Shown here: piece after piece, positions 8,354-17,668 of the stretch | Layout of the letters: each line of letters opens with the position of its first letter | Position numbering within the stretch: position 1 is the first letter of the stretch | Assembly: GCA_963775185.1 (NCBI GenBank) | Contig: CAVZIE010000014.1 | Location: forward strand, 372,001-436,000 | Source: JAPSGB01 sp963775185 | GTDB lineage: Bacteria; Myxococcota_A; Polyangia; Polyangiales; Polyangiaceae | Direction of reading: 5' to 3' | DNA: 64,000 bases | Made by a program: the position numbers and the translations under genes | The notes under the pieces: generated by a model | Database searches by the model: none | Seen by the model: only the letters and a program-made list of their open reading frames with translations | What the model was told of the DNA's origin: nothing

Positions 8354-9750
8354 GGCTTGCGACGGCGCACGACGCCTGGCGGATCCGCTCGGCGCTCGGC
8401 GGGCTGGGGTTGTGCTGCCGGCGCGGCCGGCGGCGCGGGGCGCTCGTGCGCTGCGCTCGGCCGCGGCGCGGGCGCGGGCTTCGCGGCGGCGACCGGCGCG
8501 GGCTCGGGCTTCGCGACGGGAGCCGGCGCGGGCTCGGGCTTCGCGACCGGGGCCGGCGGCGGCTCGGGCTCGGGCGGCGGTTCGGGCAGGCCGAGCTTCT
8601 TCCTGAGCACGTCTCCCAGGCTGCCGAGGCCGGAGTGGGTCGCGCTCGCTCCGGAGAACTCGCGGAAGTTCCGCCGTTCCTCCACACCGGCGACGCCGCG
8701 CACGCTGAAGCGGGTCTTGCCGCTGGTCGCGTCGCGGCTCAGGAGCACGACGTCGATCTCCGTGCCGACGGGAAATGCGCGGCGGTGGTCGGCGCCGGGC
8801 GTCAGCCCGAGCTCGCGCACCGGCACCAGCCCTTCGCCCTTCGGCGTCTCGATGAAGACGCCGAACGTCGCGACGCGGGCGACCTTGCCCTTGAGCACCT
8901 CGTCGGGCGCCGGCGCCTGCCCCAGCACGGGCTGGGTTCGCGCCTTCATGCTCAAGCGCACGCGCAGCCCTTTCGGCGACTGCTCGACCGCGAGCACGCG
9001 CACCGCCACCGTCTCTCCCTCGCGGACCACGTCCTCGACGCGGTCGACGCGATGATGCGCGAGCTCGGAGATGTGGACGAAGCCTTCCACGCCGCCGAGA
9101 TCGACCACGGCGCCGTGCTTTTGCACCGAGTGCACCACGCCGTCCACGTCCGTGCCCGGCACCAGCCGTTCCTCGGCTTCCGCGGCGCGGGCGCGGCGCT
9201 CGTCCTCTAGTAGCGCGCGACGCGAGACGATCACCGAGCGGCCGCCGTCCTTGATCTCGAGGACCCGGAACGCGAGTGTCTGGCCCTCGTACACCGCCAG
9301 ATCGGCGGTGTGGACCACATCGACCTGCGAGGCGGGACAGAACGCGCGCACGCCGGCGAGCTCCACTTCGAGACCGGCCTTGACCGCGCGCGCAACGCGA
9401 CCTTCCACCGGCGTGCCGCTGTGTTGCGCGATCTCGAGCGACGCCGTGTCGGCCTGACCGCCGCGCCCGATCGAGACCGCGAGGCGCGGCGCGTCCGGCG
9501 TCGCATCGACCACCGTCGCGCGCACGCGGTCGCCGAGCTTCACGCGGACCTCGCCGCGGTCGTTCTCGAGCTCGCCGCGCTCGATGCGCGCGTCCGCCGG
9601 CGCCCCCACGTCGACGAACACGCTGTCGCCGCCGACCTGGATCACCGTGCCCTCGACCACCTCGCCGACCTTGAGCCGGCGCCGCGCGCGGCTGTCGCCG
9701 TCGGCGAGCGAGGCCTCCATCATCGATGCGAAATCGTCCTTGGGCGTCAT
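8350..9750 (-). CDS. S1 RNA-binding domain protein (four S1 repeats)
   Basis: A 466-residue cytoplasmic protein related to ribosomal protein S1. Four OB/S1 repeats are visible: VGEVVEGTVIQVGGDSVFVD (from about residue 27), GTPVEGRVARAVKAGLEVEL, GTDVDGVVHSVQKHGAVVDL with EGFVHISELA, and LKGKVARVATFGVFIE. The C-terminus is a Pro/Ala/Lys/Glu-rich tail of EPAPAPVAKP-type repeats, as in other myxobacterial S1 proteins. Too short for canonical six-repeat RpsA, so likely a paralogue acting in translation or RNA turnover. The ATG at 9750 is chosen because upstream sequence has no coding character. Confidence 0.87.
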   Translation of the reverse strand: MTPKDDFASMMEASLADGDSRARRRLKVGEVVEGTVIQVGGDSVFVDVGAPADARIERGELENDRGEVRVKLGDRVRATVVDATPDAPRLAVSIGRGGQADTASLEIAQHSGTPVEGRVARAVKAGLEVELAGVRAFCPASQVDVVHTADLAVYEGQTLAFRVLEIKDGGRSVIVSRRALLEDERRARAAEAEERLVPGTDVDGVVHSVQKHGAVVDLGGVEGFVHISELAHHRVDRVEDVVREGETVAVRVLAVEQSPKGLRVRLSMKARTQPVLGQAPAPDEVLKGKVARVATFGVFIETPKGEGLVPVRELGLTPGADHRRAFPVGTEIDVVLLSRDATSGKTRFSVRGVAGVEERRNFREFSGASATHSGLGSLGDVLRKKLGLPEPPPEPEPPPAPVAKPEPAPAPVAKPEPAPVAAAKPAPAPRPSAAHERPAPPAAPAAQPQPAERRADPPGVVRRRKP

Positions 9751-9830
9751 GGGCGGCGAAGCATGCCATTGGCCCGCAGGAAACCAAGCGGTTTCGCGCG
9801 GAACCGCGTCGATCCGCGCCCCGTGGAAGC

Positions 9831-9845
9831 CGCGCCGGACCGGCA
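9831..9845 (-). repeat. dispersed palindromic repeat, copy 3 (core only)
   Basis: CGCGCCGGACCGGCA between the divergent S1-domain and small secreted protein genes, 50 bp before the latter and oriented toward its start. Confidence 0.65.
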
Positions 9846-9894
9846 GACCTGCCCGGGATTTGCCCGCCGCCACCAGGATGAGCATCTTCAAGGC

Positions 9895-10206
9895 GTGACG
9901 TCCCCGCTCCCGATTCTGCTGCTCGGTGCCGCGATGCTCGCGGTGCCCGAGGCGTCGACCGCCGACGCGACGCCGCCGTGCGTGCACGCCCGCGCCGAGG
10001 CGCGCTACGCGAACTACGGTTACGACCACTGGGTCGTGCTCTCCAACGGCTGCGCGAAGGCCGCCGCGTGCAGCGTCGCGACCGACGTGAACCCGACGCC
10101 CGTCCGGGTGGACGTGCCTCGGGGAGCGTCGCGGGAGGTGCTGACGTTCCGGGGCTCGCCGGCGAGCGAGTTCCACGCTACGGCAACGTGCACGCTTGGT
10201 GAGTGA
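9895..10206 (+). CDS. small secreted protein
   Basis: A 103-residue protein with a clear Sec signal (PLPILLLGAAMLAVPEASTA, cleavage near residue 23) and a compact mature part with three or four Cys. The mature sequence DHWVVLSNGCAKAAACSV... followed by an Arg/Val-rich strand resembles small beta-sandwich periplasmic proteins, but I recognise no family. GTG start at 9895; other starts have no ribosome binding site. Confidence 0.6.
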   Translation: MTSPLPILLLGAAMLAVPEASTADATPPCVHARAEARYANYGYDHWVVLSNGCAKAAACSVATDVNPTPVRVDVPRGASREVLTFRGSPASEFHATATCTLGE

Positions 10207-10222
10207 GCGCTCGTGATCTACG

Positions 10223-11330
10223 TTGCGTGACGTGACGCGGCACAAGAGCGAGGACACGGACCAACTCGGTGTCGAGCTGGAGCGCGCCGCGCTGCGCGCG
10301 CTGCGCGCGGCCTACGACGACCTGAACGGAAGCTTTTTCGCGTTCCAGCTGCGACGGCCGGTGCTCGAGCTTGGCGACGGTGCGGGGCGGCTCGGTCGCT
10401 GGCACCGCGAGCACCGCTCGATCGAGCTCGCGCGCGGTCTGCTCGGCGGCCACGGCTGGGGCGTCGTGGTCGAGGTGCTGAAGCACGAGATGGCGCACCA
10501 GTACGTGGACGAAGTGCTCGGGCGGAGCGACGAGACGGCGCACGGCCCGGCCTTCCGCGAGGTGTGCAGAGCTCGCGGCATCGACGCGCGCGCGGCCGGA
10601 GCTCCGGTCGGGGGTCGGTCCGGCGCGGAATCTCGCGTGCTCGAGCGCGTCGCGAAGCTGCTCGCGCTGGCCGAGAGCTCGAACGCCCACGAAGCCGAGG
10701 CGGCGATGAGCGCCGCGCGGCGCCTGATGCTCAAGTACAACATCGAATCGATCAAGGATCCGGTCGAGCGCGCCTACGCGTTCCGGCACGTCGGAGAGCC
10801 CACCGGGCGCGTCAGCGAGTCCGCACGGATTCTCGCGGTGATCCTCGGGGAGCACTTCTTCGTCGAGACGATTCTGGGTGCCGGTGTGGCGACCGCGGGA
10901 AGGCAAGCGCGGCAGCGTGCTCGAAGTGTGCGGCACGCCCGAAAACGTCGAGCTGGCGGAGTACGTCCACTCGTTCATGACGAACGCTGCCGAGCGTCTG
11001 TGGCGCGAGCACAAGAAGCGCCACGGCATCCGCAAGAACGCGAACCGGCGCACGTTCGTGGCCGGCGTGATGTCCGGCTTCCGCGACAAGCTCGACAAGG
11101 ACAAGAAGGAGAGCGCGGCCAAGGGCTTGGTCTGGGTCGGGGACGCCGACCTGGGACACTACTTCAAGCAGCGACATCCGCACGTGCGCTGGACGCGCCA
11201 TTATGGCAGCGCCAAGACAGACGCCTGGGCCCATGGTCGGGAGGCCGGACAGCAAATCGTCCTGCATCGCGGCGTGAAACAAGGTCCGTCGCACGGGCCG
11301 AGGTTGCTCCCAGCGCGCAGGGGCAGCTAG
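10223..11330 (+). CDS. SprT-like / DUF2786 protein (one frameshift)
   Basis: The N-terminal half is a SprT-like zinc metallopeptidase fold with HEMAHQYVDEVLG (HExxH near residue 90) and AHGPAF. A DUF2786 domain follows (VAKLLALAESSNAHEAEAAM ...RRLMLKYNI). The frame breaks near 10874, where one extra C in ATTCTGGG separates ...FFVETI from WVPVWRPREGKRGSVLEV; after it the second frame runs intact to 11330. Cytoplasmic; DUF2786 proteins are often phage- or DNA-linked, function unknown. Start TTG 10223 or GTG 10232. A copy of the dispersed repeat encodes the linker between the two domains. Confidence 0.82.
10615..10637 (+). repeat. dispersed palindromic repeat, copy 4 (inside a gene)
   Basis: TCGGTCCGGCGCGGAATCTC plus GCG lies in frame at the junction of the SprT-like and DUF2786 domains and encodes GRSGAESR. 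About two mismatches to the best intergenic copies. Confidence 0.65.
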
Positions 11331-11438
11331 CGCCGTGTCACTGGTCCGGACGCGGCGTTGGACGCAGCCAGGGCTCGACTCCGGCGGTCCGGATCCGCAG
11401 AATGGGCCCGTGGAACAGCCCCGACCGCGGAGCAGTGC

Positions 11439-13427
11439 TTGAGCGACTCGACGCCGGACGACGTGGCGCGGGCCGACCAGCCCAAGGACGCAGGGCACCG
11501 CGACACCGAGCTCGCCGGCGTGTCGGCGCGCGGTCAGGTCGTCCGCGGCGGCGCCGCGGCCGACGCGACGCTCGACGACATCGCGCCCAGCGGCGAGTCG
11601 CAGGCCGAAGCACACATCGGCTCCGTGCTCGCGGGCCGCTACCGCATCGAGGCGTTGCTCGGCGCCGGCGGAATGGGCTCGGTGTACCGCGCCCAGCACA
11701 TCCACATGCGCAAGGCGGTCGCGGTCAAGGTCTTGCACCGCGAGATGACCTACCTGCCGGAGGTGGTCGCGCGCTTCGAGCGCGAGGCGGTCGCGGCTGC
11801 GCGCATCGAGCACCCGAACGTGGCCGCGGGGACGGACTTCGGGCAGCTCGACGACGGCAGCTTCTATCTCGTGCTGGAGTACGTCGAGGGCAGGAGCCTC
11901 AGAGAGGTGCTCAAGAGCGAAGCGCCCATCGCCCAGGAACGCGCCGCGATGATCGCCCGCCAGATCACCGAGGCGCTCCAGGCGGCGCACGCGGCCGGCG
12001 TGGTGCATCGCGATCTGAAGCCGGAGAACATCATGCTCGTCGATCGCGACGGGCAGAGCGACTTCGTCAAGGTGCTTGATTTCGGCATCGCGAAGATCAG
12101 CGTGGACGACACCCGCGATCAGCCGGCGCTCACCCAGCTCGGCACCGTGTTCGGAACGCCCGAGTACATGTCTCCGGAGCAGGCCGCGGGGACGCCGGTC
12201 GATGCGCGCGCCGACCTGTACACGCTCGGCATCATCGTGTTCGAGATGCTCTCGGGCTCGACGCCCTTCGCGGCGGACGACCTGGTCGTCGTGCTCACCC
12301 GCCAGATGACCGAACCGCCGCCGCCGCTGCCCGCGCACGTCGACCGTGAGCTCGCGGAGCTGGTCCTGGCATTGCTCGCCAAGGATCCCGAGCTGCGCGT
12401 CCAGAGCGCCGAGGACCTGCTGCGGCACCTCGACGCCTTGCTCGACCGTTGGGTCGGCCCCGTGGCGTCGAGCGGCTCGCCGCAGCCGCCGTCGCTCATG
12501 TCCCCGTCGCCGCCGCCGCTGGCCATGTCGCCGGTGCCGGCGTCGGCCGGCGCTCCGCCGTCGACCGCGATCGCGCGCACGGCGCCGTCGATCACGTTCG
12601 CCGACATTGCCAGGAAGGCGCGCCAGAACGTCAGCGTCGGCGGGCAGCCGGTGCCGATGTGGACGATCTGGGGCGTGGGCGCCGCGCTCGCGTTGGGCGC
12701 GCTGCTGCTGGTGCTGCTGGTAGCCGTCGGCGCGTTCCGCGGTGGCGGCTCCGGCGCCGCGTCTCCTGCGTCTGCCAGCGTGCCCGCTCCGCCACCGGAG
12801 CTCCGGGTCGTGATCGGCCGCGCGGAGGCCGGCGACCGCGCGGCCATCGACGCGCTCGAGAAGCACCCCGCGACGACGCGGACGGCGGCGGAGTGGCGCG
12901 CCCTCGGGCGTGGATACGCGATCATCGGCGAGCTTGGCAAGAGCGTCGCCGCGTACGCCAGCGCCGTGAAGCTCGACCCGCGGATCGCCGCCGACAGCGC
13001 GGTCATCAAGGACGTGCGCCACGCGGTGAGCGTCACCGAGAGCAGCGCCGCCGCGATCGAGCTTGCGTCCCGGATGGGTGCGCCGGGCGCGGACATCCTC
13101 TACGACGTGTCCACGTCCACGAACAAGACGCTGGCCGCGAAGGCGCGGAAGCTGCTCGACGAACCCGCCGTCCAGGCCAAGGCGTCGCCCTCGCTCAAGG
13201 TGTATCTGGATCTCAAGGCCGCGCGCGGCTGCGGCGCGAAGAAGCGCGTGCTTCCGGACGCCGCGGCGCACGCCGACGAACGCTCCGTACGCTCGCTCAT
13301 GAATCTGACGTCGACGCGCGGCTGCGGCTTCCTGGGGCTCGGCGACTGCTGGTCGTGCCTGCGCGGCGACGCGGATCTGAAGAAGGCGATCGAGCACGCC
13401 CGCGCGACTCCCGCACCCGCGTTCTGA
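11439..13427 (+). CDS. membrane-anchored Ser/Thr protein kinase
   Basis: A 662-residue Hanks-type kinase. The kinase domain spans about residues 67-330 with the Gly loop LLGAGGMGSVY, VAVKVLHRE (ATP Lys), HRDLKPENIML (catalytic loop near 189), DFGIA near 213 and GTPEYMSPEQAAG. A Pro/Ser-rich linker leads to one membrane helix (about 407-430). The external part looks TPR-like (WRALGRGYAIIGELGKSVAAY) and ends in a Cys-rich tail (RGCGFLGLGDCWSCL). The TTG start is chosen because GGAG lies 7 bp upstream; the frame continues to 11358 without signals. Upstream neighbours are unrelated. Confidence 0.92.
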   Translation: MSDSTPDDVARADQPKDAGHRDTELAGVSARGQVVRGGAAADATLDDIAPSGESQAEAHIGSVLAGRYRIEALLGAGGMGSVYRAQHIHMRKAVAVKVLHREMTYLPEVVARFEREAVAAARIEHPNVAAGTDFGQLDDGSFYLVLEYVEGRSLREVLKSEAPIAQERAAMIARQITEALQAAHAAGVVHRDLKPENIMLVDRDGQSDFVKVLDFGIAKISVDDTRDQPALTQLGTVFGTPEYMSPEQAAGTPVDARADLYTLGIIVFEMLSGSTPFAADDLVVVLTRQMTEPPPPLPAHVDRELAELVLALLAKDPELRVQSAEDLLRHLDALLDRWVGPVASSGSPQPPSLMSPSPPPLAMSPVPASAGAPPSTAIARTAPSITFADIARKARQNVSVGGQPVPMWTIWGVGAALALGALLLVLLVAVGAFRGGGSGAASPASASVPAPPPELRVVIGRAEAGDRAAIDALEKHPATTRTAAEWRALGRGYAIIGELGKSVAAYASAVKLDPRIAADSAVIKDVRHAVSVTESSAAAIELASRMGAPGADILYDVSTSTNKTLAAKARKLLDEPAVQAKASPSLKVYLDLKAARGCGAKKRVLPDAAAHADERSVRSLMNLTSTRGCGFLGLGDCWSCLRGDADLKKAIEHARATPAPAF

Positions 13428-13471
13428 GCCGGAATCGCGGCAGCAGCCGCGCGTTGACATAGAATGGGGCG

Positions 13472-14101
13472 ATGACGTCGATCGCCTGTTGTGCTTGCGG
13501 CGCTCCGCTTCCCCCGCGCGCCGCCCAGGTCCCGACCGCGTGCCCGTACTGCGGCGCGACCAACGCACCGCCGCCCAGGGTGGTCGAGGTGGAGCGCATC
13601 GTGGTCGCGACGCCGCGCGCCGCGACCGGCGGCACCTTGTGCCCGCGCTGCGCCGAGCCGCTGCGCGACAAGGCGGTTGGCGAGACGCGGCTTCGCGGCT
13701 GCGAGCGATGCGGCGGGCTGTGGCTGGATACGGCCACGGTGGAACGCTTGCGTCGCGTCCGCGACACCGATGTGGAGGACGCGGCGCGCCGCATGATCGG
13801 CGGATTGCTGCGACGCATCGACGTCGCGCAGCGCGTGTCGTGCCCGGAGTGCGGCGCAGCGATGGAGCGCCACGTCGTGCCGGACACCGTCCACGACATC
13901 GACGTGTGCGGCGCGCACGGCACGTGGTTCGACTACCAGGAGCTGTCGATGTTCATCCGGACCTTCGCCGAGCAGCGCGCTGGCGACGTCACGGCCGAGG
14001 ACCTCGAGGCCGCGGGTGTGCCCGGCGGTGGCCTTCCCGCCGACGACGGCGGGTTCTTCACCGACCTGTTCCACTCCCTGCGGCGCTTGGCGAGTCAGTA
14101 G
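13472..14101 (+). CDS. zinc-ribbon (zf-TFIIB type) protein
   Basis: A 209-residue soluble protein with three Cys4-type ribbons: CCACG...CPYCGA at the N-terminus, CPRC...RLRGCERCGGLWLD (zf-TFIIB signature, about residues 57-85) and CPECGAAM...DVCGAHGTWFDYQEL (about 128-156). The C-ribbon-GxWFD repeats are typical of YdjM-type zf-TFIIB proteins of unknown role. Its stop overlaps the convergent A-type/rhodanese gene by 7 bp. Confidence 0.85.
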   Translation: MTSIACCACGAPLPPRAAQVPTACPYCGATNAPPPRVVEVERIVVATPRAATGGTLCPRCAEPLRDKAVGETRLRGCERCGGLWLDTATVERLRRVRDTDVEDAARRMIGGLLRRIDVAQRVSCPECGAAMERHVVPDTVHDIDVCGAHGTWFDYQELSMFIRTFAEQRAGDVTAEDLEAAGVPGGGLPADDGGFFTDLFHSLRRLASQ

Positions 14102-14697
14102 CGCGGGACGTCCGGATCGACCTCGAGCGCCCACGCTTCGATGCCGCCCTCGACGTTGTACACGTTGCGGAAGCCGCGCGCCGCGAACTGCTCGGCCGCG
14201 GCGCGGCTGCGGATGCCGTGGTGGCACAGGAACGCCAGCGGCGCGCCGCGGTCGAGCGCGAGCAGCTCGCTGACCAGGTCGTTGTCCAGGCGCCGCGCTC
14301 CCGGAATACTGGCGATGCGCAGCTCTTCACGCGTGCGGACGTCGACGAGCTCCAGCGCCTCGTCCGCGGCGCGCTTGGCGGCGAGGTCGCGCACGCCGAG
14401 CGAGCGCACGCGCGGCGGTGCGTTCGGGTTGTCGACGTGGAACGAGGGCCCGTCCGCCATAACGACGTGATCGACGAGCACGCCGCCGGCGCGCCGGGCG
14501 CTGGCCGGATCGAGCACCAGCGTCAGCGCGCCGGGTTCGATCTCCACCACGAAGTCGTCTTGCGCCGCGGGGCCGACCGACAGCTCCACCTCCCAATCCG
14601 CAGCGATCGAAAGGCGGACGGGTTCGCCGGCCCCGGCTTCCCGAAGGGCGAGCACGGCCCTTTCACTGATCCGGACGCGAGGAGCGCGAGCCGCCAT
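14095..14697 (-). CDS. A-type scaffold-like / rhodanese fusion
   Basis: A 200-residue protein. Residues 1-95 follow the A-type (IscA/HesB) fold: VRISERAVLALREA at the start and LTLVLDPASARRAGGVLVDHV in the middle. The three cluster-binding Cys of IscA are absent, and the CGCG tail is replaced by FHVDNPNAPP. Residues 105-195 are a rhodanese domain with active-site loop CHHGIRS (Cys near 158), able to carry persulfide. The fusion suggests sulfur-transfer or redox service without cluster binding. Converges on the zinc-ribbon gene. Confidence 0.86.
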   Translation of the reverse strand: MAARAPRVRISERAVLALREAGAGEPVRLSIAADWEVELSVGPAAQDDFVVEIEPGALTLVLDPASARRAGGVLVDHVVMADGPSFHVDNPNAPPRVRSLGVRDLAAKRAADEALELVDVRTREELRIASIPGARRLDNDLVSELLALDRGAPLAFLCHHGIRSRAAAEQFAARGFRNVYNVEGGIEAWALEVDPDVPRY

Positions 14698-14765
14698 GTA
14701 CGGGTGATGGGGCGGGGGCGCGCGGCTGTCAATCGCGTCAGGAGCGCACTATACGTGTGCTTGCC

Positions 14766-15221
14766 ATGAGCGACGACGCGCCGGACTTCGCGGACATGCT
14801 GAACGACCGCCTCGGCGGTTGGAACCAGGCGATGGGTCTTCGTTTCACCAGTGCGTCGCCCGACGAGGTGATCGCGGAGTTCGTCGTCGAGGAGCACCAC
14901 CGGCAGCCGTACGGCATCGTCCACGGTGGCGTCTACGCGGGCGTGATCGAGACCCTGTGCTCGACCGGCGCGGCGCTGTTCGCCGGCCGGAACGGGCAGT
15001 CGGTGGTCGGTCTCGAGAACAGCACGTCGTTCCTGCGCGCGGTCCGGGAGGGGCGCTTGCGCGTCCGCGCCACGCCGTTGCAGCGCGGCCGGCGCGCTCA
15101 GGTCTGGGAAGCGTCCATCCACGACGACGCGGATCGGCTCGTCGCGACCGGTCGGGTGCGGCTGCTCTGCCTCGAGGCCGGCGCGGTGGTCGCCGGGGAG
15201 TCCGTCGAAGTGAAGCGCTGA
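14766..15221 (+). CDS. PaaI-family hotdog thioesterase
   Basis: A single-domain hotdog protein of about 151 residues. The segment QPYGIVHGGVYAGVIETLCS holds the HGG motif and catalytic acid of the PaaI/4HBT subgroup. Expected to hydrolyse aryl- or acyl-CoA thioesters as a tetramer in the cytoplasm. The start could be GTG at 14757, 12 bp after AGGAG (14740-14744), or the ATG at 14766 used here. A perfect 24-bp palindrome begins 50 bp after the stop. Confidence 0.88.
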   Translation: MSDDAPDFADMLNDRLGGWNQAMGLRFTSASPDEVIAEFVVEEHHRQPYGIVHGGVYAGVIETLCSTGAALFAGRNGQSVVGLENSTSFLRAVREGRLRVRATPLQRGRRAQVWEASIHDDADRLVATGRVRLLCLEAGAVVAGESVEVKR

Positions 15222-15271
15222 CTCCAGCTTCTGTACAGAACCTGGGACCGGGCCGCGACGCGCGTGTCGGG

Positions 15272-15295
15272 GCTGGCACAACCGGTTGTGCCAGC
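15272..15295. promoter_or_regulatory. perfect 24-bp palindrome
   Basis: Arms GCTGGCACAACC and GGTTGTGCCAGC meet with no spacer. It lies between the thioesterase stop and the VWA lipoprotein start (79 bp upstream of it). No T run follows, so it fits an operator better than a rho-independent terminator. It shares an AACCGGTT centre with the palindrome at 31387. Confidence 0.6.
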
Positions 15296-15373
15296 GCGGG
15301 CGCGCAGGTGCGCGGGATCGCGCGCGTCGCGTCGCGGCCCGGGTCTTGCTGGGTAGCGTCGCGGAGGAAACCG

Positions 15374-17071
15374 ATGTCACACCCGCCGCGGGCGCGCTCA
15401 CGCCGTTCATCCACGTTGCTCGTGCCGCTCGCGGTGCTGGCCATCGCTGCCGCCGGCGCGTGCTCGGCGTCCGACTCGGGATCGGCGCCGTCTTCCGGTC
15501 GCGGTGACGGCACCGCGGACGGCGGGACCGGGATGCCGGTCGGCGCTGGCGGAAGCGGCGCCTACGGCGGCGGGAGCGGGACGGGCAGCGGCGGCGGCGC
15601 GGGCGGCAGCGGCGGCAACGGCGGCTTCGGGTTCGACGCCGGCGTCGGCATTGGCGGCGGCGCGGGCGCCACCGGTGGCCCAAGCGGCGCGGCGGGTGCT
15701 GGCGCGTCCGCCGGTGCGGCGGGCGCCCCGGAAGACGCGGGCGCGCTCGACGCCGGCGACGCGGATGCGTGCGCCGCGCTCGATTCCTCCAAGCCCGCCG
15801 TCTACTTCCTGTCCGCCGACGACTCGAACTCGATGGCGTCGCCGGTGATCGCGCGGCGCTACATCGAGCTGGGCGGGACGGTTCCGAAGTGGATCGTGCG
15901 CACGTACGAGTTCCTGAACTACTACAACGTCGGCTACGCGCCGGCGAAGCCCGACACGCTGGGCATCGTGCCCGAGATGGCGCCTGCGGCGGACGCCGGC
16001 TCGTACGAGATGCAGATCGGCGTCGCGTCGCCGCCGGCAGCCTCGCCGCGGCGCCCCGTAAACTTCACGTTCGTGCTCGACACCTCGGGATCCATGGGCG
16101 GCAGCCCGATCGCGCTCGAGCGCGCGGCGGTGCTGGCGATCGCCGGCAGCTTGAGGAGCGGCGACATCGTCTCCGCGGTCGAGTGGAACACGACGAACGC
16201 CGTGCAGCTCGATTCGCACATCGTCAGCGGGCCCAACGATCCGGCGCTCGTGTCCCTGGCCAGCGGTCTGGTCTCCGGCGGTGGCACCAACCTCAATGGC
16301 GGACTGACTGCCGGCTATGCCGTGGCCAAGAAGAACTACAAGCCGGATATCCTCAATCGCGTGATCCTGATCAGCGACGGCCAGGCGAACGCGGGCGTCA
16401 CGGACAAGGACATCATCGCCCAGGGCGCCGCGCTCAACGACGGCGACGGCATCTACCTGATGGGCGTCGGCGTCGGCGACGGCGTGAACGACACGCTCAT
16501 GAACACGGTGACCGACGCCGGTCGCGGCGCCTACGTGTATCTCGACAGCGCGGCCGAGGCGCAGCGCATGTTCGGCCCGCGCTTCGCGGAGGTCACCGAC
16601 ATCGCCGCGCGCGCCGTGCAGGTCGAGCTGCACATGCCCTGGTACATGGCGATCCAGCGATTTAGCGGGGAGCAGTACTCGCACGATCCGACCAAGGTGG
16701 AGCCGCAGCACCTCGCGCCGGACGACGCCATGGTGTTCAACCAGGTGATCGGCGCCTGCGCCGCCGACCACGTGGACGGCGCCGATCCCGTCGAGGTGAT
16801 CGCCCGCTGGCAGACGCCGGTCACGCACCTCCTCAGGCAGGCGTCGGTCGCGACCACGGTCGGCGCGCTGCTCGGCGCGACGCCGAAGTACCTGCCCAAG
16901 GGCGACGCCATCGTCGCCTACGCCGAGGCGCTGAAGCTGGACGGCAGCGCGGCCCACGCCAAGCTGACCGAGGCCAAGGCGCTTGCCGAGGCCGCCGATC
17001 CCGCAGGCACCGACCCGGAGCTCACCGAGATCCGCACGCTGATCGACAAGGCGCTCGTCATCTACCAGTAG
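15374..17071 (+). CDS. von Willebrand factor A domain lipoprotein
   Basis: A 565-residue exported lipoprotein. The signal (LLVPLAVLAIAAAGACS) ends in a lipobox, then a Gly/Ser/Ala linker runs to about residue 125. After a VWA-associated N-terminal segment, the VWA domain begins NFTFVLDTSGSMGG with a complete MIDAS DxSxS and continues through RVILISDGQANAG. The C-terminal part resembles the tail of YfbK-type VWA proteins. The strong GGAGG 7 bp upstream fixes the start. Probably a surface or periplasmic metal-dependent adhesion protein. Confidence 0.9.
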   Translation: MSHPPRARSRRSSTLLVPLAVLAIAAAGACSASDSGSAPSSGRGDGTADGGTGMPVGAGGSGAYGGGSGTGSGGGAGGSGGNGGFGFDAGVGIGGGAGATGGPSGAAGAGASAGAAGAPEDAGALDAGDADACAALDSSKPAVYFLSADDSNSMASPVIARRYIELGGTVPKWIVRTYEFLNYYNVGYAPAKPDTLGIVPEMAPAADAGSYEMQIGVASPPAASPRRPVNFTFVLDTSGSMGGSPIALERAAVLAIAGSLRSGDIVSAVEWNTTNAVQLDSHIVSGPNDPALVSLASGLVSGGGTNLNGGLTAGYAVAKKNYKPDILNRVILISDGQANAGVTDKDIIAQGAALNDGDGIYLMGVGVGDGVNDTLMNTVTDAGRGAYVYLDSAAEAQRMFGPRFAEVTDIAARAVQVELHMPWYMAIQRFSGEQYSHDPTKVEPQHLAPDDAMVFNQVIGACAADHVDGADPVEVIARWQTPVTHLLRQASVATTVGALLGATPKYLPKGDAIVAYAEALKLDGSAAHAKLTEAKALAEAADPAGTDPELTEIRTLIDKALVIYQ

Positions 17072-17307
17072 CCGGTAGCCACCCCGGGGCGGCAGCTCCG
17101 CTCGGTAGGCGGCCGCGTCAGCGACGGCGGCCGTGTCGGTGGCGGTGACCGGGGCGGCATCGGGCGGCTCGGCGACGGCGCGAGCGGTGCTCGTGCCAGC
17201 CCTACGGGCTGTCACTCCGCCCGCAGGAGCGCGGGGGCGTGTGATGGATGCAGCGCGTCATGTCCCTTCGCGCGCCCGGCGGCGGGCGGGCGAAAGGAGA
17301 CTCGACA

Positions 17308-17668
17308 ATGCGCTTCCACACTCTCGACCTCGCCCTCGCAGCCCAGCAGGCCATCGTGCCCTTGGTCCACCGCGTCCAGCGCCATGATCGACGGGCTGCC
17401 CGATACCCGAAGGGGTGCAAGCTGGCGCAGCAACTGAAGGACGCCACCAACAGCTTCGTCTTGAATCTCGGGGAGGGTGCCTACTCGGACCCCGGCACGG
17501 GCACCTGGATTGCCTGCTCGCTTCCCTTTGGAAACTCACCCACTGAGCACGACCGCCCCGGCGTCCTGGCGGAAGGTGATGCGCGACATCGAACTCGCCG
17601 TCATCGAGGCCACGGCCGGAGAGCTCGCCGGGCTACGCCGCCACCGGCTGGCGCCGCCTCCGGCGTAG
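17308..17668 (+). pseudogene. decayed four-helix-bundle (23S rRNA IVP-type) gene
   Basis: A good ribosome binding site (AAAGGAGA) precedes ATG and MRFHTLDLALAAQQAIVPLV, a typical start of this small helical-bundle family. A stretch encoding AARYPKGCK appears inserted before LAQQLKDATNSFVLNLGEGA; after residue 60 the frame loses family character, while another frame carries a plausible tail (SWRKVMRDIELAVIEAT) ending at 17668. I read this as a remnant. The rest of 17072-17950 shows only short hairpins (for example CAGCCC-TAC-GGGCTG near 17197) and no gene. Confidence 0.55.

Noticed and set aside
15272..15295. Transcription terminator of the thioesterase gene
   Set aside because: Uninterrupted palindrome with no loop and no T run; an operator fits better, though it is unproven.
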